NCBI GenBank assembly: GCA_016648135.1
Contig: JADDOH010000144.1
Coordinates: 124,001-188,000, forward strand
Direction of reading: 5' to 3'
DNA length: 64,000 bases
From: Agrypnia vestita
Taxonomy: Eukaryota > Arthropoda > Insecta > Trichoptera > Phryganeidae
Shown piece after piece: positions 32,903 to 42,279 of this stretch. The position numbers were made by a program, and so were the translations under genes. Position 1 is the stretch's first letter. Each line of letters starts with the position of its first letter. Under the pieces are notes generated by a model. It was given only the letters and a program-made list of their open reading frames with translations, did no database searches and was not told where the DNA came from.

Positions 32903-33180
32903 CTAGCTGTGCTCGCGCGGCTTCGCACGCGTAGGTTTTTAGTACACTGTTTGGATCGTCATAGAACTTTCGCGAACCTTATAGAACATTCTCATTCTAG
33001 AACTTTCAAGAAATTTACTGAATGTACAGGAACCTTCTAGACATACCCACATATTCCGCCACTCAGTTTAGAACCTTATAAAACTCTCGGGAATTTTCTA
33101 GAACCTTCCTTCCTGAACTTTCTAGAGCAGGTTTTTCCGGAACCTTCTAGACTCACCGACACAGTCGGCGCGCCTATTTT
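32903..33180 (-). mobile_element. Helitron 3' end with GAA/TTC-rich body
   Basis: Left edge A|CTAGCTGTGCTCGCGCGG with CTTCGCACGCG inside matches the 28162 Helitron end. From 32960 to 33155 the DNA is packed with TAGAAC-TTC blocks: about eight GAA-nn-TTC or TTCTAGAA-type pairs (e.g. TCTAGAACTTTC, GGAACCTTCTAGAC, TTTTCTAGAACCTTCC). The other end of the Helitron was not found. The blocks look like clustered heat-shock elements; function is inference only. Confidence 0.6.
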
Positions 33181-33293
33181 GAAACAATCTGAAGCATTTG
33201 CGGCCTTCCCATAACAAAACAATATGCTAGAAAGCACATTTTCGTCACCCACGCACAATCACCCCCACCAAACTCGCATATTTTCGATGTGAC

Positions 33294-33353
33294 ACAAGGG
33301 CTATCCACCACCATAACCACCGGTGGGTGGTTATGGTGGTGGATAGCCCTTGT
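33294..33353. repeat. perfect 28-bp hairpin
   Basis: 33294-33321 (starting ACAAGGGCTATCC) and 33326-33353 are exact reverse complements, with only GGTG between them. Perfect arms and the absence of family relatives here suggest recent origin, for example by template switching. Confidence 0.95.
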
Positions 33354-33714
33354 AAAATAATTTTTTTTTGTCCCTGGCAACTGCTTTTGTCTATTTTTTC
33401 TAATTTGCATTTATTGTTATTATGAGTAAATGCTGCAGGCACTCTTAATGGGAGAGTTAAAATGTTTGCATCATCAACGTCTCTTTAATTCAAATTTAAA
33501 AAAATCAAAAATAGTCTTGTTATACCACAAAGTACTGCCATGTCAATTAATATTTTATACTTCCACTAACATAACAAAGAACTACATCTAAATTCCAAAA
33601 GTAAAACTAATATATGACTGAAAAAAAAACTATTGAAATATATTTTATGACATCTTCTGGCGTGGCCTGTAGGTACACTTGCGAAGGAAATTATACAGGG
33701 CCAATTTAGACCGT
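33354..33714. other. spacer
   Basis: AT-rich, nothing recognised. Confidence 0.35.
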
Positions 33715-33925
33715 AATAAACAACTCTGAGAATCAATTCGCAATCCGCGGGCCGGCGTGGAAGCTTCCCACACTTGTCGGTAGCTGTCGCCCTCGGTATC
33801 TGGCCGCCGACATTTCAAATTAAACTTTTTCCCGCCAAATTAATCGGGCCGCCCTCAGCATTCCTGGAGGGCTGCGTTCACGCAGCACGTCGCGTCAAGT
33901 ACTTCGGACAAAAACTGCTCTGGCG
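33715..33925. other. GC-rich island, no identity
   Basis: CCGCGGGCCGGCGTGG, GTCGCCCTCGGTATCTGGCC and TCGGGCCGCCCTCAGC alternate with AT-rich, TTTCCCGCCAAATTAAT-like runs. No frame or repeat match. The patchwork of conserved-looking blocks fits an insect conserved non-coding element. Confidence 0.35.
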
Positions 33926-34133
33926 CAAATGAACAAAAGCTCTCTCTCTATAAAATAGATAGTTAAAATCCTTTTTAGAGTAAAACATTTTCGAATCTTT
34001 AGAAATCGTCGAACTTAAAATAAATAATAAGAACTTAAAATTATAAATAAAATAATGAAATTAAAATTTCCTTATATTTTGGTCCCAATTTACTAGAAAA
34101 TAATTTGTCAATTATATACATTTTGTCACGTTT

Positions 34134-34445
34134 TCACTGCATTTCACTGCATTAAGATTTCAAAACAATAATTTCGATTGATAATCGCTTTTATTTGGAG
34201 CAATTTAACTCAATAATTGTGTTTCGAAACTTTCTAGATTATACAGGCTCGTGAATAAATTGTTCGCTTTATCACTCACAAATGTCGCATTCTCTCAAAA
34301 CTAAAACTTCACCTCTGGCTGTACGCTGCGCCTACCCGCGAACTTCCAATGTCCTCTTTCCAGAACATTCGGGGCGTATCCAGTCTTTTCCAGACCGATT
34401 GGGAACGTTCCGGAATACTCGATAGATTATTTTTATACCGTAACA
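34134..34445 (-). mobile_element. LTR, short (312 bp), solo
   Basis: Minus strand: TGTTACGGTATAAAAATAAT at the start, GGAACG, TCTGGAAAAG, ATGTTCTGGAAAGAGG, GGAAGTTCGC blocks (GAA/TTC-rich), AATAAAAGCG signal, end GAAAACGTGACA. The ends and layout resemble LTR-1 (same CGTGACA end, similar order), but the sequence is different enough to be a related family. No internal region. Confidence 0.6.
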
Positions 34446-34544
34446 GTATGATGAATGAAAGGCTCAATATGCAAATGTGCTTGTCGACATAATGAGATTC
34501 ATCATAATTATATTCAACCAATACCTAACAAAAAATATTTTTCT

Positions 34545-34650
34545 ACGTAGCTATGTTCTAAGAACGCAGTTCCTGGATTTTATCCTCAGATGTATGATTA
34601 ATTAATTAAGATAAATTAAAGAAGTCTTATTTATTTGTGAGATGGGCAGA
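34545..34650 (+). repeat. MITE-1 arm
   Basis: CCTGGATTTTATCCTCAG, TTAATTAAGATAAATTAAAG and TTATTTATTTGTGAGA follow the arm order of the family. Single arm. Confidence 0.5.
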
Positions 34651-34799
34651 TATATGAGTGCGCAATATGCAATTAAAGTGTATTTGAGAAAAAAATAAAT
34701 ACAAATAATATAGATTTTAAAAACATTGTTCGTGGCCGCGAAGTGGCACACTTACATTCTTGCTTCTCTCATTTCAGATAAGAATTAACACCAGAACTT

Positions 34800-34925
34800 C
34801 ATTATGTTTATTATGTTAATATCTTCATCATCAACCGCCTGTGATTCTAGACTACTGGAGGAGTATCCATGGTCAAGGATTGCCAAATCTGTCTTCGATT
34901 CTTCTGATCCATATGTTGCCTTTTA
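34800..34925 (-). repeat. LINE-I tail (RTE-type)
   Basis: ATCTTCATCATCAACCGCCTG followed by CTACTGGAGGAGTATCCATGG is the reverse of the widespread arthropod LINE end that encodes '...W...WTTGG' and stops in a GATGATGA tail. Minus-strand reading is frameshifted (WIRRIEDRFGNP beside the trailer). Confidence 0.5.
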
Positions 34926-35241
34926 TTTTTTTTATCGTTGCTTCATCAAGCTCGTACTTCCAATATAATGTATTATGAACCTGTCGTTCAACAACACCAT
35001 GAATACAACCGAGCTTGGCGTGCAATGAAACGTACCTACCGTCATGCGTCACCATGAACGAAACAAAAGCATCCCTGGAGTGACGATACAGCCACGCGGG
35101 GTGTCGTACTGAACGCCAGAAGTCCACTACTTCAATTTCGTCTATAGAATCTTCGCAAAGGAGAGAAATTACAACTGGCTTTTGGAATTCGTTCCAGTTT
35201 TGATGAAAAAACAATTGAGAGGCTCTCCTTTGCGAGAAATT
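34926..35241 (-). other. unidentified open frame upstream of LINE-I tail
   Basis: The minus strand is open from about 35241 to 34873 (about 122 codons, no ATG near its start; initiation at TTG 35214 possible only formally). It reads FFHQNWNEFQKPVVISLLCE, then VDFWRSVRHPAWLYRHSRDA and YVSLHAKLGCIHGVVERQ, ending in the LINE-I tail (WIRRIEDR). Balanced composition and few AT-type codons make it less like background than other frames here. It may be LINE coding sequence I cannot place, or a captured exon. An inverted repeat, CGCAAAGGAGAG and CTCTCCTTTGCG, spans its upstream end (35156-35235). Confidence 0.3.
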
Positions 35242-35399
35242 TCAATTACGGGAAAAATTCTCTTTATTCATTTAAAGACTTTTTGTTTTGTTCAGTGTTG
35301 GGTTCTTTTTCTTCCGTTTACGAGTTGCGATTTTTAAAAAGTATTCAAGTACATATCTGTTTATATAGTGTGACCAACGATAGCTTCTAAGTGAGCTAT

Positions 35400-35765
35400 T
35401 TTTTAAAATGATTGTTTGAAATACATAACATACAGTGTTTAAAAAAGAAGTCAAAACGTACCTTTTTGAAAAATCATTCCATAAGTTACTACTGATGTCT
35501 AAACAATTTTTGTGTAAAGAGTAGCTTGTTGGTCTTGTGGTTAGGATACTCGCCTCGTGATCCAATGGTCGTGGGTTCGAATCTCAGCCCAAACTAGCAA
35601 GTTAGTCCTATTTTCATAACACAAGCGTTTAGCTTAGTTTGAAAATAGTAAGAATATTGATGTGACACGTATTCCGTGTTCGCATCTCTATTTATTTAAA
35701 AAAAAAAAAAAAAAAAGCCCTTGAGGTGAAATTTTTATGAAAATGGCGCCATATAAATTATTCAA
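35400..35765 (+). pseudogene. CR1-like LINE end, split by SINE-1
   Basis: Plus strand reads VFKKEVKTYLFEKSFHK (35433-35490), the CR1 'F+..LKTYLF' C-terminus. The trailer TTGTGTAAAG then stops at 35517; it resumes after SINE-1 as CCCTTGAGGTGAAATTTTTA and ATGGCGCCATATAAATTA. Compare TGTGTAAAGCGCCCTTGAGG uninterrupted at 51.77 kb. Upstream of 35430 the frame is lost. Confidence 0.75.
35518..35716 (+). repeat. SINE-1 inserted in the CR1 trailer
   Basis: AGTAGCTTGTTGGTCTTGTG, anticodon-arm-like CTCGCCTCGTGATCC, B box GGTTCGAATCT (35574-35584), body CATAACACAAGCGTTTAGC, TCGCATCTCTATTT and an A-run of about 18. Flanks GTAAAG and AAAG allow a 4-bp target duplication (AAAG), though the A-tail makes its edge uncertain. 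The long pure A-tail suggests a fairly young insert. Confidence 0.9.
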
Positions 35766-36984
35766 GTAGGTTATTTAGTGCGAAGTTGATAACCGCCCAT
35801 ACAAAATATCTTAAATATATTCGAAATTTTCTATACGTTTGTTTCATAACTACGTACGGTTTTACTTTTTTTTTAAATATAAATGTGTCTGGCAGCTTTT
35901 GTTTGCTTCATGTTGGTACGCGACTTGCACTGTTATGCAAACTGGTGCAAGGACAAGAGTATATTTATTATATGCAAGATGCAGCATCAAAAAATGTCGA
36001 CTATTATTTTTGTTGATTTTTTAATATAAATTTGTTATCCATCGCATCAATTACATACCACAGTTTCTAGGCATTGCATTATTATAATTATTAAGGTAAT
36101 ATCGTCCTATCAAAGGCTATAATTAAATTCCAAAATGCAGGTGTTACGAGGGGTAGCTAACCCTACACATAAATTGAGTAATTTTATAATATTAAACCGA
36201 AATATTTAGAACACAAGATATTGCAGGGGTGTAATATTGTATTTGGTGTGTTGTTGTACCTCGTCGGTGGTTTTTAATTAAGTATCTTTCTTTATACTTT
36301 CGCATACAAGTGTATGAGTCTCGGAAATTCTCATTGAAAAAATATGAGGTTTAAATATATATTATGTTGATTTATGTCTATAAAATAACCACGGGCTTGC
36401 AGGAAATATAAATATTGTTTTTAATAAAATTGGCAATGAACTTTTTTGTAACCACTAGGGTTTATTTATTAAAAGCAATCCGTTTCGGAATAATTTTTTT
36501 CATCAGGGTGATAAAAAAAACATCATTTACTTACACTTTTATCTTTTGTTTACAAATTACAAATATTCTTTATAAATATTTATATAAAAAAAATATTTTG
36601 TGATAAAATATGGCGAAAAGGCATTAAATCTAAAAAAATATCTGAAATATTTTTAGGATTGGAGTGATGGTCAAATTAATTTAATTTTTTGTGATATTTT
36701 GGTTATTTTCACACGCTTCTAATATATTTCTCAAGATTAACAAAATTTATTGTAAATTTGATCAAATTTAATTTACTTGGAATATGTTAAAAATAAATAT
36801 CACATTTCATTTAAATAAATAGAATGCATAGTACGCGAAGAAAATTTAAAGTTTAATAGCAAAAATGGCTTAATTACATTCTTGTGTGTAAAATATTTTT
36901 AAGATATAAAATTTTTAAGTTAGTTCGATTGTCTAAGATACAGTTTTTTAGGAGCATTTGAAGTATAGCTGATGTAATGATTGT
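35766..36984. other. AT-rich spacer
   Basis: No identity over 1.2 kb. Plus-strand open stretches at 35786-36024 and 36415-36603 are Phe/Tyr/Ile-rich background. Confidence 0.45.
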
Positions 36985-37080
36985 ATATTTTTTTAGACTT
37001 CACTATTACTGTTTCTCCACGGGAGTAGGCAGTGAGCTATAGCGCTATACTCTTCTATCCTGACACACAATTATCCCATA
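36985..37080 (-). repeat. LINE-B trailer
   Basis: Minus strand has GTGTCAGGATAGAAGAGTAT, then CTGCCTACTCCCGTGGAG, the order seen in the trailer of the 13.4- and 62.1-kb copies. Confidence 0.45.
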
Positions 37081-37774
37081 ATCCATATTTGTGCTACAGT
37101 TTTTATACTAGAATCAACATTTACATATGATCCTAGCATAAAATATTATATACATATTAATTTATATTTATATATCTACCAGTGAGTAAATTTCAATGAA
37201 AATAATGTTCATACATAGTAACGAAATATTGGAATTACCTTGGTTATTGCATTTAACATGCTTATAAGCTTCAGGATGCACTCAACGTTTATTAGTAGGT
37301 ATACTACCATCATAATTAATTGTGTTTGCCTCCATAGAACGCCCTACTTATTGAAATTGGCTCATGTTGCAAGGAGTAACGCTGCCTGTACGTAGGTAGC
37401 GGATGCGTGAAATTGCATTTTCCAAGGCGATGAAAATTTAGTACGCATTAGGTTTAGAAAATTTATCTACATTTATCCCATATAAATTCAATAAAGTGAA
37501 TGGAATAGAAATCTCATTAATTATGGAGAGCTAAATTGAATATTAAAAACACACAAGAAGCTTATTCTTTTTTATATAAGCAGGCATTTAAAGATATTAC
37601 GAAACATGTCGCGATTCAATCAATATATGTAGTATTAAATAATCTGGGTGTGGGTGAGGGTGTGTATATAAATTCCTCAAATCGTTTGATACGTCATAAG
37701 TAGGAAATTTACCCCTGGGATCTGGACCCAGTTCACAGTATTCATCAATCCCGCCATAAGGACAACAAATGGAT
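37081..37774. other. AT-rich spacer
   Basis: Nothing recognised. Confidence 0.35.
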
Positions 37775-37875
37775 TGATAAAATTTTCCTGAATTTCGGAA
37801 TACTAAAATCAGACCATGACTAACAGACAGACAGACGGACGGACAACGAAATTATTATGTTTTATTTAATACAAG
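37775..37875 (-). repeat. Helitron 5' end like HeliN-1
   Basis: Plus strand CAGACAGACAGACGGACGG then ACAACGAAATTATTATGTTT is the same edge as in HeliN-1 (its 5' end on the minus strand). The preceding sequence is different from HeliN-1, so a different Helitron body uses this end. Confidence 0.5.
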
Positions 37876-38959
37876 TAGATATTTACATTTTTATGTTTTT
37901 TCTTTGTGCTCTTTTATATAAATATAAAATTACTGAGCTTTTTATAATTCCGGAATTGATTCAGGGCAATTGATATCGATTCGGGATTGCGATTATGGCT
38001 CGGGATTTGATCACTAGTTAGGGTTAATTAGTGATTTCTTAAAACAATACCTTTTCTTACTTAAATTTGATCATTAGTTCAAAATTTTGAAATAGGTTCT
38101 AATTCCGATTTGGAGATTGAATGAAGGATCTGCTCCATTATCGAGATTTAAAAAAATGAAATGAAATATAATGCTACAAATTGATGTCCTGTTACGTCGA
38201 CATATTTTTGCCACGCAATCAAGCCTATTTATCAGTTATTTTTTTGTAGTGACTACCTTCTCGTGGACATAGCTTTTCAGGAGTCCGCAAAAATAAAAAT
38301 CAAATATCAGAGAAAAATCAGATGATTGAGGATTCGAATTGGTTCGCATCGTCCAATCTATCTTTACGAGTATTTTTTATTAATACTTATATAAAATATA
38401 TTATATTATTCTTTGTACATTTAAAAAGTCCTATTGTATATGAAGAATTTATTGGGATGGTAGAAAAAATAATTGAGGTTCTCTTTTCTAAATTTTTTTT
38501 TCAATGAAAGTGATATTTTATCGCATTCACGTTAATATCATTTTATAGTACGTTTTTTTATTTGTATTTCAGTAACAACAAAATCATTCTTATTATGAGG
38601 TTTGCTTCTAATTGGCTATTGATTTAATTATATAAAAAAATTGAAATTTTTAATGAGTATAAATCGGGTGATAAAACATCATAAAAAACTCTTAAATAAT
38701 TATTTTGTTGTGAAAACTGTTAAGGTATGCTGAATGTGATTTAACGAAGAACAAGGTCATGGGTATTCTTGAGTTGAAAACGACCAACTGAAGGAGTCAG
38801 TTGAAACTAGGATTTAGTTGTCCAATATATCTAAACCTCTTAAAAGAGGTTGGAAATATCCAAAAAGCTTGACAAAAGAAAGCGCATGGACTGAAGAAAA
38901 CATAAGTGCCGTTACCAAGAACGTTGTATTTTTTCAAAGCGAGCAAACACTTTGTGGCT
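37876..38959. other. spacer with one hammerhead-like core
   Basis: At 38788-38810 the plus strand reads CTGAAGGAGTCAG-TTGAAACTAG, close to the MITE-2 core. Otherwise AT-rich background. Confidence 0.4.
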
Positions 38960-39490
38960 TAACATTATATTAAATTTAAAATAAAATAAAATATCTACTT
39001 TTAAACCACTTTACTGACCACATTTAATACACTTGTCAACTATTTTCGATTGGTCTCAAACTTTTTCAGGACAAGTATAATATAGTATTGTCCCGAAGGA
39101 CGTTTACACCAACCGAAACTATTTGACGAATGTGTAGTAATAAAGTGGTTTAAAACTAATTATTAATTTTAATTAATTAAACAACTTTGTATTAACCACT
39201 TAACTAGTAACTCTACATCTACCGGTTTCGATATCACTGAATCTTCCATCAGGACTGACTCAAACTGCTGTTTGTAGTTTACAAAGAAACAAACTACAAA
39301 CGACAGATTGCGTCCATCCTGATGAAGATACAGTGATATTGAAACCGGTAGACGTAGACTTTCTAGTTAAGTGGTTAATACAAAGTTGTATAATTAATTA
39401 AAATTAATAACTACATCCAACTACAAAGTTAACGCTATAAACATCAAAAATATGAAACTAAGTATTTTATTTTATTTTAAACTTAATAAA
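38960..39490. mobile_element. MITE-2, long copy, with inserted foldback
   Basis: Outer arms AAATTTAAAATAAAATAAAA (38967 on) and its complement around 39458-39485. Inner arms with ACTTGTCAACTATTTTCG (39034-39051) and GAAACTATTTGACGAATG (39117-39134). Cores at 39072-39043 (minus) and 39094-39124 (plus) are weaker than in the 32.3-kb copy. The right arm is interrupted by FB-5. Confidence 0.7.
39171..39401. mobile_element. FB-5 foldback nested in MITE-2
   Basis: 231-bp near-perfect palindrome. Arms share ACAACTTTGTATTAACCACT, CTAC(A/G)TCTACCGGTTTC and the ATATCACTG-ATCTTC blocks, and even the centre pairs (CTGTTTGTAGTTT with AAACTACAAACGACAG). Cores: minus 39252-39222, CTGATGG...GATATC-GAAACC; plus 39319-39349, CTGATGAAGATACAG...GAAACC. 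Flanking TTAATT is compatible with a short duplication. Confidence 0.85.
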
Positions 39491-39509
39491 GTTGTATATT
39501 GACCAAATA

Positions 39510-39640
39510 CTGCAAGATGGTCCTTCCAGAAACCTTAACAATCGAGTGGATGCCGCGAAAGTTGTGCTGCGCTTCACCCTCTCTGCCTACCCTCGCGGTG
39601 TAATGATAAGTTAGTTAGTTAGTTAGTTACGAAGTTTGCT
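39510..39640 (+). repeat. LINE-B trailer
   Basis: AACCTTAACAATCGAGTGG and CACCCTCTCTGCCTACCCTC then TTAGTTAGTTAGTTAGTTA match the end of LINE-B; the TTAG run is a tail microsatellite. Confidence 0.55.
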
Positions 39641-40039
39641 TTACGCTGTGGGCACTTGTTGGGCTATGAAACCTCATCCACCGCACCATCCATCTTCAGA
39701 AACTCGCCAACAGATTATGACCTGTTTAAGCATTTCAACAACTTCTTACTGGTTAAGAAGTACTCAAACAAGCAAGTTGCTGTCGAAAGTGCAATTAAAG
39801 TTTTTGTGTATAAAACATACACATAGACTGATAAAACTATGTAGATTCGAATGGTGACTATTTCTGTTAAAAAATAATTATTTAAAACAAATTAGATGAA
39901 CCTATATATGCAGAAACATCAATCTTTCGAAAAAATATTTGGCTGCCGCCGAACCCGGAACCTTTACATCCAGGAAACTATGATAAATTTATTTTGCCAT
40001 GTTCAGCATATGAGCTGAATTTGAGACTTACTTAAAAGT
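39641..40039. other. spacer
   Basis: Nothing recognised; the 73-codon frame at 39636-39857 has no motif. Confidence 0.35.
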
Positions 40040-40560
40040 ATTTTTACTCCCTTTATATTAACTCGTGGCATCTGCTTGCTTGCTTGCCGGCTTGCCGGCT
40101 TGTCGTCGAAAAAACTTTGGATCGATTTTTGACCCTTTTCCCGTGATCCAATCGAGCTGAAACTTTCCAAGCAGACTTGTGGCGACGATCAAGAAGATCT
40201 ATCAAATTTTTGTTAAAAAATAATAATAATTATAGTATAATTTTGCATTTTTAAAGTTTTTTATAGTTTTTTCAAATTGGAATCATTACAAACGTTTTAT
40301 TACTAACAACGGCGGCCCAATAACGTCGCGGAATATTTTCTAAATTTGAATTACTCCGTCGGTATACATAATAAGTACTTCACTACACAAAGCATGAAGT
40401 GTCTTATCAAAGCTCAAAACATCTGACATTTTAGAAATATATTAAATTACTGTAAGTTTAGTGTTATGTTATATGTTTTAATTCGTCTTTAATTGTTATT
40501 ATATTTTACAAAGAAAGGAAGTATAATAAAAACTTAGTTTTCATGGTTTACTTTTTTTCA
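40040..40560 (+). mobile_element. rep-F, full length
   Basis: Opposite orientation to the 16.4-kb copy and alignable over its length: TTTACTCCCTTTATATTAAC, CTTGCTTGCCGGCTTGCCGG, ACTTTGGATCGATTTTTGAC, CCTTTTCCCGTGATCCAATC, ACGTCGCGGAATATTTTC, AATTACTCCGTCGGTATAC, ACAAAGAAAGGAAGTATAAT and TTAGTTTTCATGGTTTAC. First variant of the middle part. No open frame. Confidence 0.85.
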
Positions 40561-41639
40561 TAAATGATTTATCTATTATTCCATTTTCAAATCACTATCA
40601 ACTTTTTGTTTTGCGATGAATGCCAAAAAAGTCTCGGTAACCCGTGCTAAATGACTCCAGGATAAATGTTTAATCAATTTTATAATTTTATAATAAATAA
40701 TTTATAATAAACAATTTATAATAAATAATTAATCAATTTAATATATCTTCTTTATCTTTACATACCTACCTATTATATTATTATATATTCAAACATGGCA
40801 GCTTCGCAATAAAATGTTTTCATTAAAGGGTAAAGGTTGTTGCGCTAGCTTATTTGAATACCAATTTGATCCTAGAGATGGCATCACTTGCAATTGCAGC
40901 TCCTTACTAAAAGGCTGCTTTTAGTCTATTGATTGACCTTAAGAATTGAAGTAGATTCAGACATGGAGCCACTTGGGTTCGCGATCTACTTTTGGAATGT
41001 TGCCAATAACATTTGAATACCATGGATAAGCAACAATTATGTAATTACGGATTTATGTTCACATTATATTAGTGTTAATTTGTCTAGGCATCATCTTTCT
41101 AACTGGTAATTGATAAAATCACTCACAAGGAATCCGATTGAATATATCGAACCTATAGTTATACTAGTAGTGACCTTAGTATGTTTAGTAGCATTCTGGC
41201 GGTGTATAAACTAGCCGTATAGAGTTATGAGTAATCTACATTAAATTTTATAAAATTTATGATCGCCCTAGTATGCAAACACAATAAAAAAAATAATAAA
41301 AAATTAGCAGATGTTAATTAAAAAAAACTACCGCCGTCTCAGAATCGATTGCATTTTTCTTTTGAAAGTATTCAAGCTGTCATAGCATACATCTATAAAC
41401 GGAATATGGATTTGATATGCTCTTTGTGGCTCTTTTGAATATATACGACACAATTGTGAAGTTATAAAAGATTTAAATGAGTAAAATTGATATTTTTGTT
41501 GAATTTAGCTAGGAATTAGGAATATTATAGACCACGTTATTTTTGGCAGATCTCCGAATTGTTGAAAAATATTGTACTTGTTTTTAAGATTATACATCGC
41601 AATTACTTTCCTACCAACCTAATGTGTCGTTTAAAATTA
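40561..41639. other. AT-rich spacer
   Basis: Tandem-like (ATAATTTATAATAAA) pieces at 40680-40740. No other identity. Confidence 0.4.
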
Positions 41640-41830
41640 TCAGAACGGTTGTCCCCATCTCTTCGCGATACTCATTACAGTTCACATGCACATAACATCA
41701 CTCAGTAGTGCGGGACACATGCACCGCCTATCGGCATCGACGCCAGACCGCCACAGAGCGCAATCGCTATTTATTCGGGCATAAAATAGCTCCGAACAGC
41801 CGGTGGCGGTGAAGTGGTTTGGTCTCGCCG
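41640..41830. promoter_or_regulatory. GC-richer island, promoter-like, unproven
   Basis: CATGCACCGCCTATCGGCAT, GACGCCAGACCGCCACAG and ACAGCCGGTGGCGGTGAAG surround GGGCATAAAATAGC, where CATAAAATAG could act as a TATA box. No repeat match. No coding frame downstream supports a gene, so the label is tentative. Confidence 0.2.
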
Positions 41831-42279
41831 CAGAAATCGTCATATTATTTACCGCGGTACCTAAAATGGGAAATCAATTAACATATTATTGTAGAGAAAT
41901 TTTCTCCCTTTACCAACACTCAAAATTCATCAAAAAATATTCACAATCGCTCAAACTATTTGTAATGTTCTCGTCCCTTACGTTAGGAGGAGAACTTTAT
42001 AAGTATTGAGAATCCAATCAACATCGCTGCACTGCTTCAAGATACTTTACTGGTTGTACAAATAGTTTATGCGACATATTATGGTATGCAAACACATCTC
42101 AAGCTGTTACTGATGTGGTAGGGCGGCAAGATGACGTTTCTGAATTTATAGTGTTAGCTCAATCTCATACCGTCTGTCTCTCTCATTCATTCGGACAGAC
42201 GTTCATTCAGATATATTACAGTATTTATTTGCACACGGATTATGAAGTTATTTGGAAAATGGATTGGAAAGGTTTAAGG
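41831..42279. other. spacer
   Basis: Nothing recognised. Confidence 0.35.

Noticed and set aside
35518..35765. A SINE and LINE sharing their 3' end
   Set aside because: The LINE trailer continues on both sides of the SINE, so this is a nested insertion, not a shared tail.
36415..36603. Short membrane protein gene
   Set aside because: Phe/Ile/Tyr-rich translation is typical of random AT-rich sequence.
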